A DNA stretch of 64,000 nt from Butyrivibrio sp. YAB3001 (GCF_900112195.1 NZ_FOKR01000008.1:106174-170173), one strand, 5' to 3'; shown: positions 25,813-34,458, counted from the stretch's first letter. Numbers and translations are program-made. Notes: generated from the sequence alone by a model not told the origin.

Positions 25813-27426
25813 ATGTCAGATAGTTTTGATAACAAAAATGAAATCATTGTTGATGTTGACGGAAGTTCTGCACTTTCGCCAAGGCAAAATGACAAGAAGC
25901 CACCGGTTAACAGGAAGGATATGGTAAAGAACTTTGCAATAGGATTCTTATCCTTAATGCTTGTGCTTACGTTCTTTTCTAATACGATTATGAATTTTTC
26001 GCTGTCACAGGTGGCAACGCAGCAGATTACAAGCGGCTCAATCAGTCCTCAGATAAGAGGAACAGGAGTTGTATCTGCTGAGGATCCTTACAATGTTACA
26101 GTTAAGGAAACCAGAAAAGTTTCAGGTGTAGCTGTCAAGGAAGGGGCACATGTTGAGATAGGAGATGTTCTTTTCTATCTTGAGGACAGAGAATCAGAGG
26201 AATTAAAATCAGCCAAAAAAGAATTGGATGATATGGAATTAGCCTACGAACAGGCTCTTTTTACAGGAGATATTCCCGATGATGTAATTTCAAGAGTCAG
26301 AACAGGAAATACTCAGACATATGATGCATATCAGCTCAAGCTTAAGGAAGTAAATGACAGATATGATTCAGCAAAGGCAGTGGCTGATGCAGCTACTAAG
26401 GCGGTAGAGTATCTTACAGATTTGAAGAGCCATGATTCAAATGAAATAGACTATCAGACTCTTACATACGAATATGAGAATGCAAATGCTGAATATCAGA
26501 AGAATTATGCTAAGTATATTTATGATTCTACCGATGAAGCTCAGAATGAAATTATTCAAAATGTAGAGAATGAATGGGATTATGTAGTTGCTGAGAACAA
26601 TAGAGAAACAAAGGAACTTGAAACATATAAGAATCAATTGAATATTGGTTATGATCAAAAGCTTACTGAAGCAAAAGCTAATGAAAGCAAAGCAAAAAAA
26701 ATCCTTGAAGATGCAGAAGCAGAAAAAAACAAGCAGATTAAGAGCATTAATGCTGAAATATCTCTCTGCAATCAAAGGGATAAGATAAAAGAGCAGAAGG
26801 ATAAAATTGCAGAACTTGAAAAAGAATCCATTGGAGCTTCAATCAAAGCGCCTGTTGCCGGAACTGTTTCTCAGATCAATAAGGCTTCAGGTGAAACAGT
26901 GTCTGCAGATGAAGCGGTAGCTGTTATCCAGATTGATGGTAAAGATATGACTGTAAGTTTTTCAGTTACAAATGCTCAGGCTCAGAAGCTTAATGTTGGA
27001 GATCCTGCAAAGCCCCAAAACTCATGGCTCTATGGTGATGACTTTAAGGCTACACTTATAAATATCAAGAACGACAAATCAGACCCTTCAAGCAAGAAAC
27101 AGCTGACATTTAAGATTGAGAGTAAGGATGTTGCACCAGGACAGTCTGTTGCACTGGCAATTGGAGAGCGTTCTGTTGAGTATGACATGATCGTGCCCAA
27201 GAGTGCTATAAAGACAGGAACTACAGGAAAGTTTGTCCTTGTTGTAAACAGTAAATCCAGTCCTTTGGGAAACAGATATATTGCATCAAATGTTGAGGTT
27301 ACTGTTGTTGCATCTGATGACAACTATGCAGCAATTACAGCAGCATTAAATGGTGATGAATATGTAATTACTACTTCTACAAAGCCTGTTAACGCAGGTG
27401 ATCAGGTGAGGCTTGCAAACGAGTAA
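25813..27426 (+). CDS. HlyD-like membrane fusion/adaptor protein
   Basis: 537 residues. A short cytoplasmic N terminus, one membrane segment (about 41-61), then a split lipoyl/barrel-sandwich domain (GTGVVSAEDPYNVTVKE, then VKEGAHVEIGDVLFYL, and the returning SIKAPVAGTVSQINKASGE), interrupted by a long alpha-helical coiled coil (about 130-335), and a beta-barrel plus membrane-proximal C terminus. In Gram-positives such adaptors pair with MacB-type ABC exporters. The next gene, which overlaps as TAATG, has a MacB-like ectodomain, supporting that link. An AGGGAGAG site precedes ATG 25813. Confidence 0.88.
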   Translation: MSDSFDNKNEIIVDVDGSSALSPRQNDKKPPVNRKDMVKNFAIGFLSLMLVLTFFSNTIMNFSLSQVATQQITSGSISPQIRGTGVVSAEDPYNVTVKETRKVSGVAVKEGAHVEIGDVLFYLEDRESEELKSAKKELDDMELAYEQALFTGDIPDDVISRVRTGNTQTYDAYQLKLKEVNDRYDSAKAVADAATKAVEYLTDLKSHDSNEIDYQTLTYEYENANAEYQKNYAKYIYDSTDEAQNEIIQNVENEWDYVVAENNRETKELETYKNQLNIGYDQKLTEAKANESKAKKILEDAEAEKNKQIKSINAEISLCNQRDKIKEQKDKIAELEKESIGASIKAPVAGTVSQINKASGETVSADEAVAVIQIDGKDMTVSFSVTNAQAQKLNVGDPAKPQNSWLYGDDFKATLINIKNDKSDPSSKKQLTFKIESKDVAPGQSVALAIGERSVEYDMIVPKSAIKTGTTGKFVLVVNSKSSPLGNRYIASNVEVTVVASDDNYAAITAALNGDEYVITTSTKPVNAGDQVRLANE

Positions 27427-28667
27427 TGATTTTTGAAAAGATTTGTAACTGTATAAAAAGTTTTTTTTCAAATAAAAAGAGAAATGTAATCCTGATAATA
27501 ATAGCAGCGCTTTTATTAGTTGACCTTATCCTGGGGCTGATATGCAGGCTCTTTGTATCAAAGCTTCCTGAGCAGCTTGCGGCAGACAGATGGAATTATG
27601 AGGGAAACGATGCTCAGGTAAGTATATTTTTTACTGAGGATCAGATGATAACTCCTGATGACATCAAGAAGCTCGAATATACCATGGAGACTAAACTTCG
27701 AGATGCAGGTGTTCTGAATAAGGATGATGATGAAGAAGAAAACGCCGGTAAAATAGTTGATACTATTGAACTTGGTGGTAATGAGCAGAAAACCGAAGCT
27801 TCTGATAAAGAAAAGGTTAATGAAATCGCATTATTGTACAATAGTTGTTACAGTGCTCAAGGATTTACTTCAATTGTTTTTGAGGATAGGACAGCTTCTG
27901 ATGTAGATGCCATTGGCGTTGAAGGTGATTTTTTCTTTTTCCATCCGCTTACGCTTGTTAATGGAGCGTACTTTTCACCGGATGATATTATGAAAGACCG
28001 CATTGTTGTTGATGAAGAACTTGCGTGGCAATTATTTGGCTCAAGCGATATTATCGGACAATGCGTTGAGATTGGTGGAGTAAACCACTATATTGCAGGG
28101 GTTGTTAAGCGTGATGAAGGAAGGATTAATAAAGCAGCAGGACTGAACAAAAGCGTTGTTTTCATGTCCTATGAGAGCTTGTCACAATATGGAACAATTC
28201 TTAGTGGACGTACGGATTCTTCCGGGAGTAGCGAGGATGGAACAAGCAGTTCAAATGGTGGTATCAACTGTTATGAAGCTGTAATACCGAACCCCGTTGA
28301 CGGTAGCGCTGCTAAAATGGTAAAAGAAAGTTCCGGAATTGAAGATAAATATATCTCTGTGGTAGATAATACCAACCGTTTTACCTTTTTTAATATACTT
28401 GAGATAATCGGAAGTTTTGGTAAAAGAAGTATGTGGGATAAGCCGATTTTTTATCCTTATTGGGAAAATGTGGCAAGAGGATGGGAAGATATTATTGCGC
28501 TTATCTGGTTTTTTAAATGTTTGTTTCGCGTTAGCGCCGCTCTGCTTGTGACTATTTTTATTGTTGATGCATATAGGAAAAAGACATGGAGAGTTTCTCA
28601 GATAGTCGCTTATCTGGCTGATAAGAAGTATGAATATGAAGCCAGAAAGCAAATTCAGGGAAGGTAA
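27426..28667 (+). CDS. Membrane protein with MacB periplasmic-core-like ectodomain
   Basis: 413 residues. TM1 lies at about 20-43 and a second hydrophobic segment at about 357-382; the 310 residues between them are extracytoplasmic. The block VEGDFFFFHPLTLVNGAYFSPDD, then VVDEELAWQLFGSSDIIGQ, ending VEIGGVNHYIAGVV, is the pattern of the MacB/FtsX periplasmic core domain (a conserved G-x-Y-F then W-x-LFG). It lacks the C-terminal three-helix FtsX permease core, so it cannot be a normal ABC permease. A Ser/Gly-rich linker follows SGRTD. Start overlaps the HlyD stop (TAATG). It probably forms a complex with the adaptor; function otherwise unknown. Confidence 0.78.
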   Translation: MIFEKICNCIKSFFSNKKRNVILIIIAALLLVDLILGLICRLFVSKLPEQLAADRWNYEGNDAQVSIFFTEDQMITPDDIKKLEYTMETKLRDAGVLNKDDDEEENAGKIVDTIELGGNEQKTEASDKEKVNEIALLYNSCYSAQGFTSIVFEDRTASDVDAIGVEGDFFFFHPLTLVNGAYFSPDDIMKDRIVVDEELAWQLFGSSDIIGQCVEIGGVNHYIAGVVKRDEGRINKAAGLNKSVVFMSYESLSQYGTILSGRTDSSGSSEDGTSSSNGGINCYEAVIPNPVDGSAAKMVKESSGIEDKYISVVDNTNRFTFFNILEIIGSFGKRSMWDKPIFYPYWENVARGWEDIIALIWFFKCLFRVSAALLVTIFIVDAYRKKTWRVSQIVAYLADKKYEYEARKQIQGR

Positions 28668-28698
28668 TGCAAACTGTTATAGAGAGGAGAGAAATATT

Positions 28699-31206
28699 AT
28701 GAAGAACTATGCAAAGAGAGGTTTGAGCGTGGTGCTTGCCTTGACCATGGGAACTATGCTTTTCACTGGTTGCGGCAAAAAGAAGACTGATGAAGAAAGC
28801 ATTCTTAATGAAGCTACAAAGGCATCAAAGGATTATGTATTTGCATCTGAAGTTTTGAATATTACTGAAGATCCATCTGGAATAAATGGAATTATACCTT
28901 TGGGTGACAGATTATGTGCAACTTCATATGGTGAAGATGGAGAAATCGAGCTTATCTCATTTAATGCTGATGGTTCCGATATCGAGAAAACCAATATTAA
29001 AGTTGGTGAAAATGAGAATTATTCATATTATACCTTTGATTCAGAAGGGAACATGTACGCTATCTGCAATATATATACTTGGTCTGATTATTACGAAGGT
29101 GATGCAGAAGGTTTGGAAGATTTGCAGGATGGCTCTTTAGAAGATGGTGACTCAGAGAATCAAAGTGAAAATGAATCTGACAAAGAGAGTGCTGATAATT
29201 CCGGAGATGCTTCAGAGAAAACAGATGACAAAGATACTGAAGATAAAGAAGCAGAGAATAAAGACACCGAAAGTGCTGATGGAGCAAATGAAGGGGCAGA
29301 ATCTGACGATGTAACAGTAACCGAAGAAGATACTGATTCAGAAGATATCAGTGCACCTGAAAAAGATGAATGTTATCTTGTAAAGTTCGATAAAGACGGC
29401 AATCTTCTTGAAAAGATCGATCTCATGGAAAAATATGCAAATGATGGATATGTATCTATCAGTGGTATGACTGCAACAGATGATGGAACAATTCTTATTA
29501 GTCTTGAGCAGGGAATCCTGAGCTATACAAGTGCTGACGGATTTAAGATGCTTGTGGATAATGGAACACAGTATCGTTATTACCAGATGTATAAAGGCTT
29601 TAATGGCAAGATTTTCCTTTCATCATATGGTGATAAAGGAATAGAGTTAAGTTCTTTTGATCCTGGTACAGGAGCTATAGGCGAACCTTCAAAAACATTA
29701 CAGAGCTATGGAGATTATTCTTTCTTTGGCGGAAATGGATATGACCTCTATATGAGTAATGCTGAAGGTATTTATGGTTATGATCAGGCTGCCGACACAA
29801 TGACTAAGCTTCTTGACTATGTGGATTCTGATCTCGAGCTCAATGGTTCAGTTGGTCAGGCTGTTGCAATAAGTGATTCGGAATTTGTTGCATTGATTCC
29901 GGATTCTGATTACAACTACTATGTTGCACATCTTACAAAGGTAGCACCGGAAGATGTTAAGGATAAACAGCTTATTACACTGGGTGGATACTATATTGAT
30001 TATGAGATCAGAAAGAAAGCTTTTGAGTTTAACAGAAACAGCAACGAATATAAGATTAAGTTTGTAGACTATTCATCTTATGATACTGATGATAATTATG
30101 GTGCTGGTGCAGACAAGCTTAATATGGATATTGTTTCTGGAAATACTCCGGATATTCTTATTCTTGGTGATGAGATGCCGGTTGATAGCTATATCAATAA
30201 AGGACTTTTCCTTGACCTTGCAAGTTTCATAAGTAACGACTCAGAAATATCAGAATCAGATTTTATTACAAACATTTTTGATGCATTTAAGACCGGCGAT
30301 AAGGTATACCAGATAGTTCCAAGCTTCTATATCAGTTCAATGATAGCTAAGTCAAAATTTGTTGAAGGTAAAGATGTACTTACATTTAAGGATTGCGACG
30401 AACTTATCAAGAATACAGGTGTTAAGAGAGATAATGCTTTTGGCATGATGCTCACAAGAGACGGATTCCTTGAGCAGGGCATTGCATATTCAGGTAATTC
30501 CTATATAGACTGGGAAAAGAAACAGTGTAACTTTAATAGCGATTCCTTCATTGAATTCCTTGAATTTGCAAAAGATTTTCCTACAGAATACCCTGAAAGC
30601 GCATGGGAAGATTATAAGGATACTATGTATCTCAATGATGAATCATTGTTTAACTTTATTGTGTTCTCTGAGTTCAGTGATTATGCATATTATAAGAGAG
30701 CAGTATTTGGCGATGACTTTAAGTTTGTTGGATTCCCTAATAATCTGGGTATCAACAACTCAATTATTTATCCGTCCAAGAGAATGGCAATTAGTTCACA
30801 GACAAAGAGTAAAGATGCATGCTGGGAGTTCTTAAGAGCATTCCTTACAGAAGCTTATCAGGATGAAGTGACTTATAGCTTCCCAATCAGAAAGTCAAGC
30901 TTTGATAAGAAGGCTCAAAAAGCTAAAGAAAGACCATATTACATGGATGGTGATGAGAAGATTGAATATGACGAGACATTCTATGTAAATGGTCAGGAAA
31001 TCGTTCTTGATCCGCTTAATGATGATGAAATATTGGATTTCTCAAACTTTATCAAGTCACTTAACCTTACATACACCTACAATAAGAATGTAAACAACAT
31101 CATCTTTGAAGAGGCTTCAGCATTCTTTAGTGGACAGAAGACTGCAAAAGAAGTTGCTGATATTATTCAGAGCAGACTCTCAATATATGTGAATGAAAAC
31201 AGCTGA
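28699..31206 (+). CDS. Large solute-binding lipoprotein with N-terminal propeller-like region
   Basis: 835 residues. Lipoprotein signal with lipobox ending at Cys25 (LFTGC). Residues about 40-420 are repetitive beta-strand units (GDRLCATSYG, DSEGNMYAIC, DDGTILISLEQG, NGKIFLSSYG, NGYDLYMSN), resembling a beta-propeller, interrupted by a strongly acidic Asp/Glu/Ser linker (about 135-225). From about 425 on is an extracellular solute-binding protein family 1 domain (KKAFEFNRNSNEYKIKFVDY, then DIVSGNTPDILILGDEM). Ordinary binding proteins are 400-560 residues. GAGGAGA sets the start at ATG 28699. As the last gene of the locus it is the likely ligand-capturing partner of the MalF/MalG permeases at 23761-25622. 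The ligand is unknown. Confidence 0.88.
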   Translation: MKNYAKRGLSVVLALTMGTMLFTGCGKKKTDEESILNEATKASKDYVFASEVLNITEDPSGINGIIPLGDRLCATSYGEDGEIELISFNADGSDIEKTNIKVGENENYSYYTFDSEGNMYAICNIYTWSDYYEGDAEGLEDLQDGSLEDGDSENQSENESDKESADNSGDASEKTDDKDTEDKEAENKDTESADGANEGAESDDVTVTEEDTDSEDISAPEKDECYLVKFDKDGNLLEKIDLMEKYANDGYVSISGMTATDDGTILISLEQGILSYTSADGFKMLVDNGTQYRYYQMYKGFNGKIFLSSYGDKGIELSSFDPGTGAIGEPSKTLQSYGDYSFFGGNGYDLYMSNAEGIYGYDQAADTMTKLLDYVDSDLELNGSVGQAVAISDSEFVALIPDSDYNYYVAHLTKVAPEDVKDKQLITLGGYYIDYEIRKKAFEFNRNSNEYKIKFVDYSSYDTDDNYGAGADKLNMDIVSGNTPDILILGDEMPVDSYINKGLFLDLASFISNDSEISESDFITNIFDAFKTGDKVYQIVPSFYISSMIAKSKFVEGKDVLTFKDCDELIKNTGVKRDNAFGMMLTRDGFLEQGIAYSGNSYIDWEKKQCNFNSDSFIEFLEFAKDFPTEYPESAWEDYKDTMYLNDESLFNFIVFSEFSDYAYYKRAVFGDDFKFVGFPNNLGINNSIIYPSKRMAISSQTKSKDACWEFLRAFLTEAYQDEVTYSFPIRKSSFDKKAQKAKERPYYMDGDEKIEYDETFYVNGQEIVLDPLNDDEILDFSNFIKSLNLTYTYNKNVNNIIFEEASAFFSGQKTAKEVADIIQSRLSIYVNENS

Positions 31207-31230
31207 TTAGATATTGAGTAATAAAGATAA

Positions 31231-31266
31231 AAAGGAAGGTTGCTGAAACGGCAGCCTTCTTTTTTA
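31231..31266 (+). terminator. Terminator of the composite transporter locus
   Basis: GGAAGGTTGC (31234-31243) pairs with GCAGCCTTC (31251-31259) with one G-T pair; TTTTTT follows. Confidence 0.8.
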
Positions 31267-31271
31267 TAGCA

Positions 31272-31310
31272 CAAAAAATAAAAAAGTCTCAAGCCATGCG
31301 ACTTGAGACT
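31272..31310 (-). terminator. Terminator of tRNA-Gly (minus strand)
   Basis: AGTCTCAAG (31285-31293) and CTTGAGACT (31302-31310) form a perfect stem directly after the tRNA 3' end. Read on the minus strand it is followed by TTTTTATTTTTT. Confidence 0.85.
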
Positions 31311-31311
31311 A

Positions 31312-31382
31312 AGCAGGATACGGGAATCGAACCCGCCTCCTCAGCTTGGGAAGCTGATATACTACCGATGTACTAATCCTGC
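31312..31382 (-). tRNA. tRNA-Gly (anticodon CCC)
   Basis: On the minus strand the acceptor arms GCAGGAT and ATCCTGC pair fully, the anticodon stem TCAGC/GCTGA encloses TTCCCAA (anticodon CCC, reading GGG), and the T-arm is GCGGG-TTCGATT-CCCGT. The discriminator is T; no CCA is encoded. It lies alone between convergent and divergent genes. Confidence 0.93.
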
Positions 31383-31455
31383 GAAAAATATAATGTCAAA
31401 TCATTCAGTATTCATGCATCTTTGGTGACTCAACTATTTCATTTTAGCTAATTTG

Positions 31456-31464
31456 TGATATAAT
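31456..31464 (+). promoter_or_regulatory. Extended -10 promoter of mscL
   Basis: TGATATAAT (TG, one base, TATAAT) 88 bases before the start codon; the -35 region is poor. Confidence 0.5.
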
Positions 31465-31552
31465 TTCAAGAGTGAATTCATTTTTTATTATTTTATTTCA
31501 AAAAACTTTTTTGGGGAACACAAACTGTTGATTTGTGTAGAAAGAAGGCGAG

Positions 31553-32047
31553 ATGACAGAGAAAATGAAAGATGTTGCGGGTAAAGGAAAAGGATTAGCA
31601 GGAGAATTTCGCGAGTTTATCATGCGTGGCAATGTGCTTGATATGGCTGTCGGTGTAATCATTGGCGGTGCATTCCAAAAAATAATATCATCACTGGTTG
31701 ATGACATTATTATGCCTGTTATCAGTTTGCTTACAGGCGGAATTGATTTCAATAATAAGTTCGTTGTTCTTGGAGGTGGAGAGCCGGGCGCTACATATCT
31801 GACTTTGGATGCGGCTAAGGAAGCTGGCGCTGCAACCTTGAATTATGGAACGTTTATTACTGTAGTTATCAATTTCTTATTGATGGCGTTTGTGATTTTC
31901 CTTCTTGTAAAGTGCATGAATGGTGTATCTAATAAATTTGCCAAGGATAAGGCTGAAGCACCTGCTACGACCAAAATCTGTCCTAAATGTAAGAGTGAGA
32001 TCAACATTGAGGCTACAAAGTGTCCTTGCTGTACATCTGATCTATAA
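31553..32047 (+). CDS. mscL: Large-conductance mechanosensitive channel with C-terminal zinc ribbon
   Basis: 164 residues. An emergency pressure-release channel of the inner membrane, active as a pentamer. The N-terminal helix and TM1 carry the family signature (FREFIMRGNVLDMAVGVIIG, then AFQKIISSLVDDIIMP). The extracellular loop is followed by TM2 (GTFITVVINFLLMAFVIFLLVKCM). After the usual cytoplasmic helix there is an added tail with two CxxC pairs (CPKC and CPCC about 12 residues apart), a zinc ribbon seen in some clostridial MscL proteins. AAGGCGAG precedes the ATG. A single gene with its own extended -10 promoter. Confidence 0.95.
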   Translation: MTEKMKDVAGKGKGLAGEFREFIMRGNVLDMAVGVIIGGAFQKIISSLVDDIIMPVISLLTGGIDFNNKFVVLGGGEPGATYLTLDAAKEAGAATLNYGTFITVVINFLLMAFVIFLLVKCMNGVSNKFAKDKAEAPATTKICPKCKSEINIEATKCPCCTSDL

Positions 32048-32073
32048 AAAAGGTTTATTTTTTTATAATAGAG

Positions 32074-32082
32074 TGCTATAAT
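32074..32082 (+). promoter_or_regulatory. Promoter driving the riboswitch
   Basis: TGCTATAAT is an extended -10 ending about 10 bases before the aptamer begins. The -35 is weak (TTTATT). Confidence 0.6.
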
Positions 32083-32091
32083 CTCTTTTAG

Positions 32092-32215
32092 GTATCAGGG
32101 AGTAGCTTGCATAAGAAATTATTTTTGATGCGATGAAGATTTCTTATGTAACATATATCGTCAACACAGGAATATTTATTCCTCGGGATATGTTATAAGT
32201 AGCGAGACTTTTACC
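32092..32215 (+). ncRNA. yybP-ykoY (manganese) riboswitch aptamer
   Basis: The family's fixed blocks are present in order: AGGGAGTAGC at the 5' side (32097-32106), the CGTCAACA segment (32159-32166) after a variable hairpin (TAAGAAAT with ATTTCTTA), a second hairpin (GGAATATTTATTCC), and the closing AGCGAGACTTTTACC (32201-32215). These form the two-legged Mn2+ aptamer. The 3' block can alternatively pair with the downstream AAGTCTCGCT to make a terminator, so Mn2+ binding should allow read-through into the exchanger gene. Boundaries are approximate. Confidence 0.85.
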
Positions 32216-32249
32216 ACAATTTTTGTTGTGGAAGAAGTCTCGCTTTTTC
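32201..32249 (+). terminator. Riboswitch expression-platform terminator
   Basis: AGCGAGACTT (32201-32210), which is also the aptamer's closing strand, pairs with AAGTCTCGCT (32235-32244). A nested CCACAA/TTGTGG hairpin lies inside, and TTTTT follows. Confidence 0.85.
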
Positions 32250-32275
32250 TGCACATTTTTAAGGAGGATTATTTT

Positions 32276-33250
32276 ATGATACTTAATTTGTTACTGTTGA
32301 TTGTTGGATTTGTCGCATTGGTAAAGGGTGCTGATTACTTTGTTGACGGAAGTGCTTCACTTGCCAAGGTTTTCAGGGTTCCAAGTCTTATAATCGGTCT
32401 TACTATCGTGGCTCTTGGTACCAGCGCTCCGGAACTTGCGGTTAGTACAACGGCTGCGCTTCAGGGTTCAAATGAGATTGCCCTTAGTAATGTTGTTGGT
32501 TCTAACATGTTCAATCTGTTGGTTGTTCTTGGCGCATGTGCATTGTTTTGCACTGTTCCCGGTAACGAAGACATTTTTAAAAGAGATTTTCCTTTTTCGA
32601 TAATTGTTACTGTTTTTGTTCTGATATGCACCTTGTCATCAGTAGTTTTTTCCGGAAATGTGTTTGCTCACAATATGGCAGATGAGGCCGGAGTTATTGG
32701 AAGATTAGAAGCAGTTGTTCTTATAGTGGCATTTGTCGGATACATTCTTTGGCTGATCAAGGCTGCGAAAAAAAACAAAACAGAAGAATCTGACGAAAAG
32801 CTTATGCCGGTATGGAAGTGCTTTTTATTTATTGTTTTAGGTCTGGTAGCTATTGTTGCAGGAGGACAGGCTGTAGTTTACAGCGCAAAAGAAATTGCAA
32901 GGTTCTTTGGAATGTCTGAGACACTTATCGGACTTACAGTTGTTGCATTTGGAACATCATTGCCTGAACTTGTGACATCGGTTGTTGCTGCAAGGAAGAA
33001 TGAGACAGGATTGGCAGTAGGAAATGTAATCGGTTCAAACATATTTAACCTGATGCTTATACTTGGTGTTTCATCGTTTCTTCATCCGGTTACAGTTAAT
33101 TTCGCATCATTCTTTGACCTAATAGTTCTTATCTTTATGAGTGTGATAACATACGTATTTCTAGTTAGTAAAAAAGAACTTAACAGACCGGAAGGCATTA
33201 TAATGATTTTGATCTATGCAGCACAGATTGTATTTGCTGTTGTCAGATAA
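32276..33250 (+). CDS. CaCA-family cation exchanger under Mn2+ riboswitch control
   Basis: 324 residues with about ten membrane segments, of the YrbG-like branch of Ca2+/cation antiporters. The two inverted alpha-repeats are clear: GTSAPELAVSTTAALQGSNE with VVGSNMFNL, and GTSLPELVTSVVAARKNETG with VIGSNIFNL; each carries the essential PEL acidic residue. A short acidic cytoplasmic loop (KKNKTEESDEK) lies between the halves. AAGGAGG sets ATG 32276. Family members are usually called Na+/Ca2+ exchangers, but the Mn2+ riboswitch directly in front indicates that this one exports manganese, or that Mn2+ is at least its physiological signal. That reassignment is inference from regulation. Confidence 0.9.
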   Translation: MILNLLLLIVGFVALVKGADYFVDGSASLAKVFRVPSLIIGLTIVALGTSAPELAVSTTAALQGSNEIALSNVVGSNMFNLLVVLGACALFCTVPGNEDIFKRDFPFSIIVTVFVLICTLSSVVFSGNVFAHNMADEAGVIGRLEAVVLIVAFVGYILWLIKAAKKNKTEESDEKLMPVWKCFLFIVLGLVAIVAGGQAVVYSAKEIARFFGMSETLIGLTVVAFGTSLPELVTSVVAARKNETGLAVGNVIGSNIFNLMLILGVSSFLHPVTVNFASFFDLIVLIFMSVITYVFLVSKKELNRPEGIIMILIYAAQIVFAVVR

Positions 33251-33288
33251 GATTAGTATTCAGACACGAAATAAAATTTAATCTAAAG

Positions 33289-33324
33289 AGGCGTGGATTA
33301 CATAAAAGTTATCCACGCTTTTTC
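33289..33324 (+). terminator. Terminator of the exchanger gene
   Basis: GCGTGGAT (33291-33298) pairs with ATCCACGC (33311-33318), then TTTTTC. A TATAAT at 33337-33342 right after it is the likely -10 of mnmA. Confidence 0.82.
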
Positions 33325-33360
33325 TATGAAATTATGTATAATAAAGACATGGGTGATAAT

Positions 33361-34458
33361 ATGAATTTACAGGAAAAAAATAAATCAGCACTGATAGCAA
33401 TGAGTGGCGGAGTAGATAGTTCGGTAGCAGCAGCCCTCACTATGGAAGCGGGGCTTGACTGCCATGGCTGCACAATGCGTCTATATGAAAATGATATGGT
33501 TGGAAAGGACATATTTGATACATGTTGCAGCATAGAGGATACTAAGGATGCCAGAGCTGTGTGTGACAGACTTGGGATTGATTACAATATTTATCATTAT
33601 GAAATTGAATTCAGGGAAAAAGTAATTGAACCATTTGTCTGCAGCTATGAGAAAGGTGAAACTCCCAATCCATGCATCAGGTGCAATAAATATCTTAAAT
33701 TTGATATATTGTATCAAAAGGCGCGTGAACTTGGCTGCGATTACATTGTTACCGGGCATTATGCCAGAATAGAAGAGCGTGATGGCCATTTTTATCTTTT
33801 GAAAGCTAAGGATGCAAATAAGGATCAGAGCTATGTATTATATGATCTTACAGAAGAGCAGCTAAGACATACTCTTTTTCCATTGGGCAATATAAGTAAG
33901 CCGGAGGTTCGTGAGATTGCTCAAAAGCATGAATTTGTTACTTCTCATAAGAGTGAGAGCCAGGATATCTGCTTTGTTCCTGATGGTGACTATGCCGGAA
34001 TGATAAGGCGTTATAGAAACAAAGAGTATCCTAAGGGGAATTTTGTTGACAAGGATGGAAAAATTCTTGGCACCCACGATGGAATTATTAATTATACGAT
34101 TGGCCAAAGACGAGGACTTGGCATTCCCGCTGACAGAAGACTTTATGTAACAAAGCTTGATGTGGAAAATAATACTGTAATTCTGGCTGATAACGAAGAC
34201 TTATTTAAGAGAGAGGTCGTAATACGTGAATTCCATTGGATAACAGGAGATGCGCCTTCAAAAGAGTTTAGGTGCAATGCTAAGATAAGATATAAGCATA
34301 AAGAACAGCCGGCTACAGTATTTCCTTTAGATAATAGAATGGCAAGAATCGTATTTGACGAGCCTCAGAGGGCTGCAACAGCCGGACAGTCAGCTGTTTT
34401 ATATGATGGCGATATTGTTCTTGGCGGCGGTATTATAGATTCTGTTGGAGATAATTGA
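33361..34458 (+). CDS. mnmA: tRNA-specific 2-thiouridylase MnmA
   Basis: 365 residues. Adds sulfur to uridine 34 of Lys, Glu and Gln tRNAs, using ATP and a persulfide relay. The PP-loop SGGVDSS is at residues 15-21; the catalytic cysteines lie in NPCIRCNKYLKF and SQDICFVPDGDY; the C-terminal beta-barrels include YTIGQRRGLGI. Length is typical (about 360). ATG 33361 follows GGGTGAT; an in-frame ATG at 33334 overlaps the -10 box and is unlikely. Stands alone between the exchanger and the ROK kinase. Confidence 0.95.
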   Translation: MNLQEKNKSALIAMSGGVDSSVAAALTMEAGLDCHGCTMRLYENDMVGKDIFDTCCSIEDTKDARAVCDRLGIDYNIYHYEIEFREKVIEPFVCSYEKGETPNPCIRCNKYLKFDILYQKARELGCDYIVTGHYARIEERDGHFYLLKAKDANKDQSYVLYDLTEEQLRHTLFPLGNISKPEVREIAQKHEFVTSHKSESQDICFVPDGDYAGMIRRYRNKEYPKGNFVDKDGKILGTHDGIINYTIGQRRGLGIPADRRLYVTKLDVENNTVILADNEDLFKREVVIREFHWITGDAPSKEFRCNAKIRYKHKEQPATVFPLDNRMARIVFDEPQRAATAGQSAVLYDGDIVLGGGIIDSVGDN

